Below, one piece after another: positions 6,195-14,104 of a DNA stretch of 17,745 nucleotides (positions within the stretch are counted from its first letter, which is position 1; every line of letters starts with the position of its first letter). The position numbers and the translations under genes were made by a program. Source of the DNA: Candidatus Mediterraneibacter colneyensis (GTDB taxonomy: Bacteria; Bacillota; Clostridia; Lachnospirales; Lachnospiraceae); assembly GCA_019114745.1 (NCBI GenBank), contig DXEY01000157.1:1-17745 (forward strand). The letters are read 5' to 3'. The notes below the pieces were generated by a model, which did not search any database, had not been told where the DNA came from, and saw nothing but the letters and a program-made list of their open reading frames with translations.

Positions 6195-6926
6195 ATGAAA
6201 AAGAAAAACGTCCTGGTGACCGGCTCATCCCGGGGGATTGGCCGCGCCTGCGCCCTCGCCTTTGCCGGAAACGGTTACCACGTATTTATCAACTGCAGAA
6301 CTTCTCTTGACCTGCTGGACGAGACCACAGCTTTGATCCGCTCTGCCGGAGGGACATGCACGCCCCTTCCGGGCGACGTGTCGGATCCCGACGCCGTGCG
6401 CTCCATGTTCGGACAGATCTCGGACATGTGCGGCGGACTCGACGTTCTGGTAAACAACGCAGGACGCGCCTGGTTCGGCCTGTTAAGCGACATGACGGAC
6501 AGCGAGTGGAGGACTCTGATCGACACCGACCTCTCCTCCGCGTTCTACTGCTGCCGGGCGGCGATTCCCTATATGGTGTCGCGCAAATCCGGCAGGATCA
6601 TCAACGTCTCCTCCATGTGGGGGACTGCGGGCGCTTCCTGTGAAGCCGCGTATTCCGCCGCCAAAGCAGGACTCCACGGGCTGACAAAAGCGCTGGCAAA
6701 AGAACTGGCTCCCAGTAATATCCAGGTAAACGCCCTGGCGTGCGGAGCCATCGACACGGAGATGAACGCCAGGCTGGACGCTCAGGAGCGGGCAGCCCTC
6801 GAGGAAGAGATCCCGGCAGGAAGATACGGCACGCCGGAAGAAGCCGCCGATATGATCCTGCGCATTGCGGAAAGTCCCGCCTACCTCACCGGACAGATCA
6901 TCGGCATGGACGGCGGCATGATCTAA
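6195..6926 (+). CDS. SDR-family reductase (FabG-like; possible EF-P 5-aminopentanone reductase)
   Basis: A 243-residue classical short-chain dehydrogenase/reductase, cytoplasmic and NAD(P)-dependent. The Rossmann loop is TGSSRGIG (9-16), followed by VNNAG (87-91), NVSS with catalytic Ser140, and YSAAK with Tyr153 and Lys157. The Asn of the usual catalytic tetrad (DTNLSS in FabG) is Asp112 here (DTDLSS). FINCRT near residue 31 follows the second strand. Similar clostridial SDRs are annotated as 3-oxoacyl-ACP reductase or as YmfI-type EF-P 5-aminopentanone reductase; by resemblance the latter seems likelier, since no fab genes are nearby, but this is from memory. GGAG lies seven bases before the ATG. 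It is first gene of an operon with the shell protein 39 bases downstream. Confidence 0.85.
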   Translation: MKKKNVLVTGSSRGIGRACALAFAGNGYHVFINCRTSLDLLDETTALIRSAGGTCTPLPGDVSDPDAVRSMFGQISDMCGGLDVLVNNAGRAWFGLLSDMTDSEWRTLIDTDLSSAFYCCRAAIPYMVSRKSGRIINVSSMWGTAGASCEAAYSAAKAGLHGLTKALAKELAPSNIQVNALACGAIDTEMNARLDAQERAALEEEIPAGRYGTPEEAADMILRIAESPAYLTGQIIGMDGGMI

Positions 6927-6965
6927 TTGAGAAAAATGAACCTGTAAATACAAGGAGGCATCCTT

Positions 6966-7691
6966 ATGATAGATGTAAACGATCTGACAAAGATCCCTGT
7001 GGACTGTTCCCTGACAGAGTTTGTCGGGACGACCGTCCTCGATACGATCGGCCTGGTCATCCCGGGGACGGAACCGGCTCTGTTAGAGCAGATGAAATTA
7101 AAAAAGCCATACCGCAGCCTGGGTCTGATCAGCTCCAGGACAGGAGCTGCCGGGCAGATCAACGCGGTAGACGAAGCAGTGAAATCCACCAACACCGAGG
7201 TCGTATCCATCGAACTCCCGAGAGATACCAAAGGCTGGGGCGGACACGGCTGTTTCATCATTCTGGGCGGGGACAACGTCTCCGATGTCAGGCGTGCGGT
7301 CGAGATTTCCCTGGAATACATTGAGAAATATGCCGGGGAGCTCTACATCAGCCAGGCGGGGCATCTGGAGTTCACCTACTCCGCCTGTGCGGATGCAGCG
7401 CTCCACATGGCGTTCGGCGCGCCTGTGGGACGTCCTTTCGGCTTCTTCTGCGGGTCGCCTGCTGCCATCGGCCTTGTCATGGCTGACCTTGCCATAAAAT
7501 CTTCACCCGTAGAGATCGTCCGGTACATGACGCCGGACAGAGGCACGAGCCATTCCAATGAGGTGATCGCAGCCGTCACAGGCGATGCATCCGCGGTCAA
7601 AAACGCAGTCCTTACGGCAAGAGAAAACGGCCTGAGGCTTCTCGTCTCCATGGGCAGTTACCCCGAGACTCCTTCCAGACCGTTTCTGTGA
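6966..7691 (+). CDS. PduB-type bacterial microcompartment shell protein
   Basis: A 241-residue tandem-BMC-domain protein strongly resembling PduB. CSLTEFVGTT opens the first domain, STNTEVVSIELPRDTKG and GGHGCFIILGGDNVSDV are nearly the PduB sequences, and the second domain contains FGAPVGRPFGFF, VMADLAIKSSPVEIV and GTSHSNE. PduB trimers tile the shell of propanediol-utilising compartments. The N-terminal arm before the core is only about 13 residues, like the shorter PduB' product and unlike full PduB (~37 more), whose arm links shell to cargo. AAGGAGG lies seven bases before the ATG. It follows the SDR gene, and a terminator (7710-7747) closes the operon. No other shell or pdu enzyme gene is in the window, so it is an orphan here. 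Confidence 0.92.
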   Translation: MIDVNDLTKIPVDCSLTEFVGTTVLDTIGLVIPGTEPALLEQMKLKKPYRSLGLISSRTGAAGQINAVDEAVKSTNTEVVSIELPRDTKGWGGHGCFIILGGDNVSDVRRAVEISLEYIEKYAGELYISQAGHLEFTYSACADAALHMAFGAPVGRPFGFFCGSPAAIGLVMADLAIKSSPVEIVRYMTPDRGTSHSNEVIAAVTGDASAVKNAVLTARENGLRLLVSMGSYPETPSRPFL

Positions 7692-7709
7692 TCCATCATA
7701 TATGTATTG

Positions 7710-7747
7710 AAACAGGCAGTTATCTCCACACGATATCTGCCTGTTTT
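7710..7747. terminator. Terminator between convergent PduB and nitroreductase genes
   Basis: AAACAGGCAG (7710-7719) pairs with CTGCCTGTTT (7737-7746); the stem continues with TATC/GATA. It is followed by a T-rich tail on the plus strand (TTTTCTT) and TTTCAATA on the minus strand. It overlaps the last codons of the nitroreductase gene and probably serves both. Confidence 0.75.
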
Positions 7748-8508
7748 CTTGGTGCAGTCCTGCGGTATGTAACATCCGGGTATCCGATCAGCATACAGCA
7801 GGCAGGCGTCCCTTCCGGGAATCCGAGCCACTCTTTCAGCTTCGGCGACGCCCCGATGATCCTCTGGAGATACCCGCTGTATAAGACCCCTGCGCCCTCT
7901 GCCACAGCCATGTTCTCCATATTCGCAGCAGCCAGCCCGCCGTCCAGCGGATTGTCCGTCACGACAATGATACACGCAGGCGCATTAAAAAAGAGCGAAT
8001 CTTCTCCGCGGTCCCTCCACTTCCGGTACATAAATCTAAACAGCATGGCGTAATGAGGCAGTTCGCCTTTGATCCGATCCGCCAGATCCGGGATCTCATC
8101 CCACAACAGTTCCTTAAATTCTTCCAGCTCGTTCTGGATCACGATAAAACGGCACCCCTGCCGGTTCTTCGCGGTAGGAGTATACCGCCCTGCCTGGAGG
8201 ATCCTCTCCATCTTCTCTTTTTCTACCGGATGATTTCTGTACGAGCGGATGCTCCTGCGGAACTTCACGGCATGAAGGAATTTCTCCGGATCCACGGCAA
8301 ACGCTTCTTTCGTATACTCCTCCACATCGTCCATATCATACTCAGGGATCGACACCGCACCTTTCGGACAGACTGCCACACAATGCCCGCACTGGATGCA
8401 TTCCGGTGTGTACACCGCTTTTCCCGATTCCACTTTGATCTTATCTGCCGGGCAGTCTTTGGCGCACAGCCCGCAGCCGATACATTTTTCCTGTTCGATC
8501 ACTATCAT
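7720..8508 (-). CDS. Ferredoxin-domain nitroreductase family protein
   Basis: A 262-residue fusion. Residues 1-50 hold two 4Fe-4S motifs (Cys9, 12, 15, 19 and Cys37, 40, 43, 47), followed by a nitroreductase domain starting at FRRSIRSYRNHPV (FMN phosphate-binding arginines) and ending near the C-terminus with PEGTPACCMLIGYPD. It probably passes electrons from ferredoxin-type clusters to FMN to reduce nitro, quinone or enone compounds; the substrate is unknown. The start at 8508 was chosen because AAAGGAG lies upstream and family members begin just before the first cysteine motif. A GTG at 8541 overlaps the hflX stop (GTGA) and would add 11 residues without a ribosome site. It is the last gene after hflX. 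Confidence 0.85.
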   Translation of the reverse strand: MIVIEQEKCIGCGLCAKDCPADKIKVESGKAVYTPECIQCGHCVAVCPKGAVSIPEYDMDDVEEYTKEAFAVDPEKFLHAVKFRRSIRSYRNHPVEKEKMERILQAGRYTPTAKNRQGCRFIVIQNELEEFKELLWDEIPDLADRIKGELPHYAMLFRFMYRKWRDRGEDSLFFNAPACIIVVTDNPLDGGLAAANMENMAVAEGAGVLYSGYLQRIIGASPKLKEWLGFPEGTPACCMLIGYPDVTYRRTAPRKQADIVWR

Positions 8509-8537
8509 GACTCTGTATTCTCCTTTTATGTTATGTC

Positions 8538-9773
8538 TCACAATTTTCCGTAGATCTCCCGGGGAACATATGCCTTTACCCTGATCCCGTCAGGGACATA
8601 CTCTTCCGACAGAAGCTGTCCCCGGCTGCGGATCACCTGGATCTTTCCCGCCTCCGGGAAATCATACAGCCTCTCAATGTAGATCTGGTCCCGCCGGATG
8701 ATCTCAAGAAGGGCTTTTTTCAGTTCATCCAGCCCCTGTCCCGTCTTTGCGGATACGGGAATCGAATAATCCGCCTGGAAATCTCTCTGCGATGCCTCGG
8801 CTTCCGGCAGATCCTGCTTATTAAACAGGGTAACCACCGGACGATCCTCCACGCCGAGCTGGCGGAGCGTTTCATATACGACATACATCTGCTCGTCCAT
8901 CTGCGGATTCGACGCATCCACCACATGGATGATAATGTCGGCATGCTTCGCCTCCTCGAGGGTACTCTTAAAGGCTTCCACAAGATGATGGGGCAGCTTC
9001 CGGATAAAGCCGACAGTATCCGTGAGCAGGATCTCCTGGCTACTGTCCAGCATGAGGGCGCGGGTCGTTGTATCCAGAGTGGAAAAAAGCATCGCATCCT
9101 CCGGGATTCCCGCGCCGGTCAGCGCATTCTCGATGCTGCTCTTCCCGGCAGAAGTATATCCCACCAGAGCTGCCACCTTAAGCCCTGACTGCCGTCTCTG
9201 GCTGCGGACCAGTTCCCGGTGCTTCTCCACCTCTCTCAGATCTCGTTTCAGCCTGCTGATGCGCTCGCGGATCAGCCGCCTGTCCATTTCCAGCTTCTTC
9301 TCCCCCGGGCCTCTCGTCCCGATCCCTCCGCCCAGACGCGAGAGGGATCTCCCCAGTCCTGTCAGGCGGGACGCCCGGTATCTGAGCTGTGCCAGTTCCA
9401 CCTGTATTTTCCCTTCTCCGCTCACCGCCCGGGCGGCAAAGATATCCAGGATAAGAAGCGTCCTGTCAATGATCTTACAGTTGAGTTCCGCCTCCAGATT
9501 TCCGAGCTGGGCGCTGGTCAGCTCGTCGTCACAGATGATCCCGTCCGCCTCTGTCTCCCACAGAAGGTCTTTCAGCTCTCCAATCTTTCCACTGCCGATA
9601 TAAGATGCCGGATGGGGCGCCTCCCGCGGCTGGATCAGCCGCCCGGCGACCTCAGCTCCCGCAGTTTTGGCCAGCTCCGCCAGCTCGTCCAAAGACCGCT
9701 CTGCCATCTCCTGGCTGCCGGTATCGACGCCCACAAGGATCATGCGCTCTGTTATATGTTCTGTCTCAAACAT
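8538..9773 (-). CDS. hflX: GTPase HflX, ribosome rescue/recycling factor
   Basis: A 411-residue GTPase of normal HflX length. The N-terminal HflX domain (1-~195) contains PHPASYIGSGK (53-63), RTLLILDIFA and the GGGIGTRGPGEKKLE linker (148-162), followed by a coiled coil. The G domain has G1 GYTSAGKSS (205-213), G3 DTVGF (252-256), G4 NKQD (318-321) and G5 SAK (341-343). G1 is unusual: the family consensus is GYTNAGKST, here with Ser for Asn and Ser for Thr; the nucleotide-binding lysine and first Ser remain, so activity is expected. HflX binds the 50S subunit and splits stalled or stressed ribosomes. AGGAGA lies six bases before the ATG. It follows a terminator, so it should have its own promoter, which I could not identify in 9774-9831. 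Confidence 0.95.
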   Translation of the reverse strand: MFETEHITERMILVGVDTGSQEMAERSLDELAELAKTAGAEVAGRLIQPREAPHPASYIGSGKIGELKDLLWETEADGIICDDELTSAQLGNLEAELNCKIIDRTLLILDIFAARAVSGEGKIQVELAQLRYRASRLTGLGRSLSRLGGGIGTRGPGEKKLEMDRRLIRERISRLKRDLREVEKHRELVRSQRRQSGLKVAALVGYTSAGKSSIENALTGAGIPEDAMLFSTLDTTTRALMLDSSQEILLTDTVGFIRKLPHHLVEAFKSTLEEAKHADIIIHVVDASNPQMDEQMYVVYETLRQLGVEDRPVVTLFNKQDLPEAEASQRDFQADYSIPVSAKTGQGLDELKKALLEIIRRDQIYIERLYDFPEAGKIQVIRSRGQLLSEEYVPDGIRVKAYVPREIYGKL

Positions 9774-9831
9774 CTCTCGTCTCCTGTTCGTTCCAATGTG
9801 ATTTTCACTATTCTTCCCGCAGTCGCCAGAG

Positions 9832-9861
9832 TAAAAACCGGCAGTGCCTGGGCACTACCGG
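9832..9861 (-). terminator. Terminator after the TPR lipoprotein gene
   Basis: CCGG-AGTGC pairs with GCACT-CCGG (9838-9861) with one internal mismatch, and on the minus strand is followed by TTTTTACT. The stop codon of the lipoprotein gene lies within the stem. Confidence 0.75.
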
Positions 9862-10418
9862 GTCTCTAAAAATTCTGCTTCCCTCTGAACCGATTCATCA
9901 TCCGGATACTCACTGAGATATTCGTCCGCTTTCTGTCTGGCGTTCTCCCAGTCGGACTGTTTCTCATAACAGATGATCTCATTGTACTTCATCTCGCGGA
10001 TCAGCTCCTCCGATGGCTGTTCCTCCCCATCCGCTGATTCGGCAAGAGCAAGCCCCGACTGGATATATTCCAGCGCAGCCTCATATTCCTCTGTCTGCAT
10101 CGCGCAGACCCCCATCAGGTTGTAAAGCTGGACGCTCTGCTGTACCCCATTATCGACGGCCTGGCGGAACGCCTCCAGCGCTCCGGCGTAATCCTCCATC
10201 TCATAGTAGGTCATCCCAAGCCCCCGGTATCCTTCCGCAGCGTCCTCCCTGCTGCCGCTCTGCGTCATCTCCTGAAACTGTGCTTCCGCCTCCTGATACT
10301 CTCCGTTTTTCAGGGCTTCCACCCCTGATTTCTCCGGATTGGCACATCCGCACACCACGCCCGCAGCCAGCGCGGCTGCCGTCATGATCGTCATCCATTT
10401 TCTCTTCATCTTCATCAT
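9855..10418 (-). CDS. TPR-repeat lipoprotein
   Basis: A 187-residue exported protein. Basic start MMKMKRKW, hydrophobic segment TAAALAAGVV and a lipobox VCGC give a likely lipidated Cys25 after signal peptidase II cleavage. The rest is helical tetratricopeptide repeats: units around 32-60 (ALKNGEYQEAEAQFQEM), 63-95 (GLGMTYYEMEDYAGALEAF) and 97-125, then a final unit near 145-175. TPRs bind partner proteins at the outer face of the membrane; no specific partner is evident. The ATG lies immediately after the TAG of the metal ATPase gene, with its ribosome site inside that gene (GGGAG), so the two are coupled. The exact start among the Mets at 1, 2 and 4 is uncertain. Confidence 0.82.
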   Translation of the reverse strand: MMKMKRKWMTIMTAAALAAGVVCGCANPEKSGVEALKNGEYQEAEAQFQEMTQSGSREDAAEGYRGLGMTYYEMEDYAGALEAFRQAVDNGVQQSVQLYNLMGVCAMQTEEYEAALEYIQSGLALAESADGEEQPSEELIREMKYNEIICYEKQSDWENARQKADEYLSEYPDDESVQREAEFLETR

Positions 10419-12305
10419 CTATACTCCCTGCCCTGGATACTGAAGCATCCAGAATGAATTTAATATATTGATCAGCATCACTATCATATCGGCAATGATC
10501 GCATTCTGCATTGTCACAAATCCGAAGAACGCCATAATGATCAGCAGCACCTTCATCCCGATCGCGAACACCATATTCTGCCGTACAGAACGGAGCGTTG
10601 CTTTTGCGATGCGGATCGCGCTGATGATCCTCGACGGCTCATCTTCCATCAGTATAATATCCGCCGCCTCCAGCGCGGCGTCTGCTCCCAGCCCGCCCAT
10701 GGCGATCCCGATATCGGCGATCGAAAGAACCGGAGCGTCATTGATCCCGTCTCCCACAAATGCAAGCTTCTCGCCTTCCATCTGGTTCTCCCGGAACTCC
10801 TGAAGCAGATCCACTTTATTCTCCGGCATCAGCTCGGCATATACGCTTTCAATGCGCAGCCTGGATGCCACTTCCTCCGCTGTCTGCTCATTATCTCCGG
10901 TAAACATTACTGTCCCCAGGTTTTTCCTGCGCATCCATCCCAGCAGTTTGTATGCGTCGTCACGGATCACGTCAGAAATCAGTATGCTTCCGGCATATAC
11001 ACCGTCCACAGCCACATAGACAACAGTCCCTGCATCTGTGACCGGCTGATAAAATATACCGTGCCGGTTCATCATGCGTGTATTTCCCACATAGACTTCT
11101 TTGCCGTCCACGCGGGCATGCACGCCATATCCCGGCTGTTCCTCCACATCCTCCACACGGGAACGGTCGGGTTCCCTGCCATATGCTTCTGCCAGAGACA
11201 TTGCGATCGGATGGTTTGAGTAGGACTCGGCAAGTGCCGCAGTCTCCAAAAGCTCCGACTGTTCCATCTTGTGGGGAATGATCTCACGCACATGAAAAAC
11301 TCCCTCTGTCAGAGTACCTGTCTTGTCAAAGACAAACGTATCTGCTTCCGTCAGTTCTTCGAGAAAAGCGCTTCCCTTGATCAGCACACCCTGTTTGGAC
11401 GCCGCTCCGATTCCTCCGAGAAACGCCATCGGTATGGATACCATAAGCCCGCAGGGACACGCAGCCACAAGGATGATCAGCCCCCGGTAGATCCATTCTG
11501 ATTTCGCCTCCACGAAAATCATCGGCGGAAGGATTACAGTCAGCAGAGCGATCAGGATCACGATCGGGGTATAGTATTTTGTAAATTTATCTGCAAAATG
11601 CACACTGTCTGACTTTTTTTCATTTGCATTTTCTACCAGCCTCATGATCTTTGCCGCGGTCGAATCGTTGTAAAGCCTGATAACCCGCGCTTCGAGCACA
11701 CTGTTCAGGTTGATGCTCCCGCTGTACAGGCGGTCTCCCGTTCTCACGGCCTTCGGCTCTGATTCTCCTGTCAGGGCTTTCATATCGACCGTACCGCTTC
11801 CCTGGGTCACCACACAGTCTACCGGGATCTTTTCCCCCGGCCGCAGCACGATCACCTGCCTGAGTTCAAGTTCCTGGGGCGGTATGATCTTTTCTGTATT
11901 TCCTACCTTCAGATTCGCATATTCCGGACGGATATCAATAAACTTTGCGATCGACTTCTTCGTCCTGCCCAGCGACAGCTCCTCGACAAACTTTCCGATC
12001 TGGTAAAACAGCATCGCTGCCACCGCTTCTTTGTGGCGTCCGACAACGAATGCCCCCAGCGTTGCAATGATCATCAGCAGATTTTCATCGATAAACTGGC
12101 GCTTCAGGATTTTCTTTAACTGCTCCCAGTATGTAGTCAGAGACAAAGCTGCATAAGCAGCCAGAAACAATATCGTCTCAGCATATCCCGGCGTCTCCCA
12201 GTTATCGGTAACCGCCCATGCAATAATATAGAGCAGCACGCCTGCTCCGATCTCAATCCCTTTTTTTCTCGCTTCCCCGGTCATATCTTTTTCCCTGGCT
12301 TTCAT
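10419..12305 (-). CDS. P1B-type heavy-metal-translocating ATPase without metal-binding domain (Zn/Cd type)
   Basis: A 628-residue membrane pump. After two predicted pairs of N-terminal helices come the actuator motif TGES (179-182), the membrane CPC (283-285, ACPCGL), phosphorylation loop DKTGTLT (Asp327), SNHP (363-366) typical of P1B pumps, TGDN (469-472) and hinge GDGINDAP (518-525). Lys585 and Asp606 in the last two helices resemble the K and D that mark Zn2+/Cd2+/Pb2+ exporters such as ZntA/CadA. There is no N-terminal HMA domain with CxxC. The region after CPC and the last helices diverge from classic ZntA, so metal identity is tentative. GGAGG lies nine bases before the ATG. It is first gene of an operon with the TPR lipoprotein. 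Confidence 0.9.
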   Translation of the reverse strand: MKAREKDMTGEARKKGIEIGAGVLLYIIAWAVTDNWETPGYAETILFLAAYAALSLTTYWEQLKKILKRQFIDENLLMIIATLGAFVVGRHKEAVAAMLFYQIGKFVEELSLGRTKKSIAKFIDIRPEYANLKVGNTEKIIPPQELELRQVIVLRPGEKIPVDCVVTQGSGTVDMKALTGESEPKAVRTGDRLYSGSINLNSVLEARVIRLYNDSTAAKIMRLVENANEKKSDSVHFADKFTKYYTPIVILIALLTVILPPMIFVEAKSEWIYRGLIILVAACPCGLMVSIPMAFLGGIGAASKQGVLIKGSAFLEELTEADTFVFDKTGTLTEGVFHVREIIPHKMEQSELLETAALAESYSNHPIAMSLAEAYGREPDRSRVEDVEEQPGYGVHARVDGKEVYVGNTRMMNRHGIFYQPVTDAGTVVYVAVDGVYAGSILISDVIRDDAYKLLGWMRRKNLGTVMFTGDNEQTAEEVASRLRIESVYAELMPENKVDLLQEFRENQMEGEKLAFVGDGINDAPVLSIADIGIAMGGLGADAALEAADIILMEDEPSRIISAIRIAKATLRSVRQNMVFAIGMKVLLIIMAFFGFVTMQNAIIADMIVMLINILNSFWMLQYPGQGV

Positions 12306-12323
12306 AAAACTTTTCCTCCATAC

Positions 12324-12352
12324 AGTATAACGAAAATAGCGGAAAGCATCAA
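12324..12352 (-). promoter_or_regulatory. Promoter of the metal ATPase operon
   Basis: Minus strand: TTGATG (12352-12347), exactly 17 bases, TATACT (12329-12324), 18 bases before the start codon. The leader is therefore very short. No obvious metal-regulator operator was recognised. Confidence 0.75.
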
Positions 12353-12380
12353 TAACTTTTCATATTCAATTTTATTTTCA

Positions 12381-12413
12381 CAGGAAATGTGCTACAATAA
12401 CTGTGATTTCCTG
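12381..12413 (+). promoter_or_regulatory. Extended -10 promoter inside an inverted repeat
   Basis: TG-C-TACAAT (12390-12398) forms an extended -10 for the zinc-ribbon gene. It is bracketed by a perfect 8-base inverted repeat, CAGGAAAT (12381-12388) and ATTTCCTG (12406-12413), spaced 17 bases apart, placing the -10 and transcription start between two half-sites. This could be a repressor operator. Confidence 0.5.
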
Positions 12414-12445
12414 AAATAGACATTTAAATCATGAGGGGGTGGATT

Positions 12446-13603
12446 ATGCCAAAGATTAAATGCCGTCTGTGCGGAGGCCGCCTGGTCAACAACCGGTGCA
12501 CATTCTGCGGGCTGGATAATTCGGTTTATGACCGCGACCATTCCTACCGGAGCACCCTCGCGCAGCAAAAAAGAGAGGAAAAACAGGCCGAACAGGCACA
12601 TGCAAGACCAAAATCCCGTGCCGTTCAGACCGGGCAGATGCAGACCGTACGCACTGCCGCTCCAAAGCAGGCTCCGGTACAACCGGCAGCCCCGAGAGCT
12701 TCCGGCGGAATCCCACAGAGTACTTACAGACGGACAGCTCCGGCGTCATCCGGCGGGAAGAAACGCGGATGTGTGACGTGGATCATCGTTGCCGTTGTCA
12801 TACTGTTTGCCCTTGTCCCTGCCTTAGGGGAGATCGGGTCTTCACTCATTGACAGGATCAGCACAGCGTTCTCGGATTCCGGTTCTTACTCTGACAGCGA
12901 TTTCTCCTGGTCAGAAGAGGAATATACATTTGAAGACTATGATCCATACGCTTATGTGACCCGTGAGATCCCAGATACAGGTGAGACTTACGAAACCGTC
13001 CTCGGATGCGGAGTCTACCAGGTCGGCGTACATATTCCGGAGGGTGTCTACCTTGCCGTGCTGGCTGACGGAGCCGGAAGCATTACGATTACGGACAATG
13101 AAAACTATATTTATGACACCGTATATTTCAGTACAAACGAGGACTATGGCGATGTTCTGGAGCAGGATGATATCCGTCTCTATAACGGTGCGGAGCTTAA
13201 AGTGGACAACGGTGCGCTGATACTGTTCAGCACGTCAAACGCCCAGCCGCTCACCCAGGAACCGTCAGCGAACCCTCTGACTGAGGCGGTCGTCCTTCCT
13301 GTAGGAAACTATACCTCTGATGCCGACGTTCCGGAAGGGATTTATGATATTTCCGTAGAAGATGAATCGGACGGCATCTCCGGTTATGCCAACGTCATCC
13401 TGGAATTTCCCAATGGAGACACTGAGTATTACTGGGCAGACGGTCCGCAGAGTTCAGCCACCGACGGCAATGTCTCTTCCGCCGGCGTCAAAAATGTAAT
13501 CATTCCATCCGGAACAAAGATTACCGTTGAATATGGAGATATCACACTGACACCGAGCGAGGGATACTTTGAAGTGGACTATTCGGACTATCCCCGGGAA
13601 TAA
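12446..13603 (+). CDS. Zinc-ribbon membrane protein with tandem extracellular domain
   Basis: A 385-residue protein of unknown function. Residues 1-25 are a zinc ribbon (Cys6-x2-Cys9 and Cys18-x2-Cys21). A polar linker rich in Gln, Ala and Pro (~30-105) follows, then one membrane helix (109-127), a Ser/Asp/Glu-rich acidic stretch (~143-170), and two related beta-rich domains. Their shared motif is GxYxVGxHIPEGVY (189-202) in the first and GNYTSDADVPEGIY (287-300) in the second. The ribbon should be cytoplasmic and the repeats outside. The start at 12446, not the ATG at 12431, is chosen because GAGGGGG lies just upstream and the ribbon follows at once. It is 24 bases ahead of the nfeD gene and may form an operon with it. 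Confidence 0.8.
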   Translation: MPKIKCRLCGGRLVNNRCTFCGLDNSVYDRDHSYRSTLAQQKREEKQAEQAHARPKSRAVQTGQMQTVRTAAPKQAPVQPAAPRASGGIPQSTYRRTAPASSGGKKRGCVTWIIVAVVILFALVPALGEIGSSLIDRISTAFSDSGSYSDSDFSWSEEEYTFEDYDPYAYVTREIPDTGETYETVLGCGVYQVGVHIPEGVYLAVLADGAGSITITDNENYIYDTVYFSTNEDYGDVLEQDDIRLYNGAELKVDNGALILFSTSNAQPLTQEPSANPLTEAVVLPVGNYTSDADVPEGIYDISVEDESDGISGYANVILEFPNGDTEYYWADGPQSSATDGNVSSAGVKNVIIPSGTKITVEYGDITLTPSEGYFEVDYSDYPRE

Positions 13604-13627
13604 GACACAGTGGAAAGGAGAACTTAT

Positions 13628-14104
13628 ATGGCAGCAGATATACTGACACCGTCCCACGAGCTCATGACTCTGGTCTGGCTCGGGATCTTTATCGTACTGA
13701 TCGTCATCGAACTCTGCACAGTCGGGCTGACCACGATCTGGTTTGCCCTCGGGGCGCTTGCCGCCCTGCTTGCCAACATCCTTGGCGCCGGCCTGGCAGT
13801 TCAGATCGTCGTTTTTCTCATCGTATCCATCGTGTTTCTGGTCGTCACCCGCCCATGGGCGCTGAAATACGTCAACCGGAAACGGATCCGCACGAATTAT
13901 GAGAGCGAGATCGGAAAGGTCATACAGATCACGGAAAAAGTAGACAACATGAACCAGACCGGGAAGAGCATTGTAGACGGGCAGGAATGGACGGTACGCT
14001 CGAAAAACGACAGTATCATACTGGAAACGGGTGACAGGGCGAAAGTCGTCGATATATCGGGCGTAAAATTAATCGTAGAAAAATATGAGGAGGAAGTTGT
14101 ATGA
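13628..14104 (+). CDS. NfeD-like membrane protein
   Basis: A 158-residue protein with membrane helices in the first ~80 residues (LVWLGIFIVLIVIELCTVG, IWFALGALAALLANILGAG, IVVFLIVSIVFLVVTRP). A C-terminal OB-fold-like NfeD domain follows (IGKVIQITEKVD, then GQEWTVRSKND and VVDISGVKLIVEK). It is the short, non-protease NfeD form that accompanies SPFH/stomatin proteins in membrane microdomains. The start at 13628 has AAAGGAG seven bases upstream; the earlier ATG at 13610 does not. The stop overlaps the SPFH start as ATGA, so the two are translationally coupled. Confidence 0.88.
   Translation: MAADILTPSHELMTLVWLGIFIVLIVIELCTVGLTTIWFALGALAALLANILGAGLAVQIVVFLIVSIVFLVVTRPWALKYVNRKRIRTNYESEIGKVIQITEKVDNMNQTGKSIVDGQEWTVRSKNDSIILETGDRAKVVDISGVKLIVEKYEEEVV

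Noticed and set aside
8509..8541. GTG start at 8541 for the nitroreductase, overlapping the hflX stop
   Set aside because: A GTGA overlap would allow coupling, but no ribosome site precedes it and the added residues are not family-like. The downstream ATG has AAAGGAG. Kept as an alternative only.
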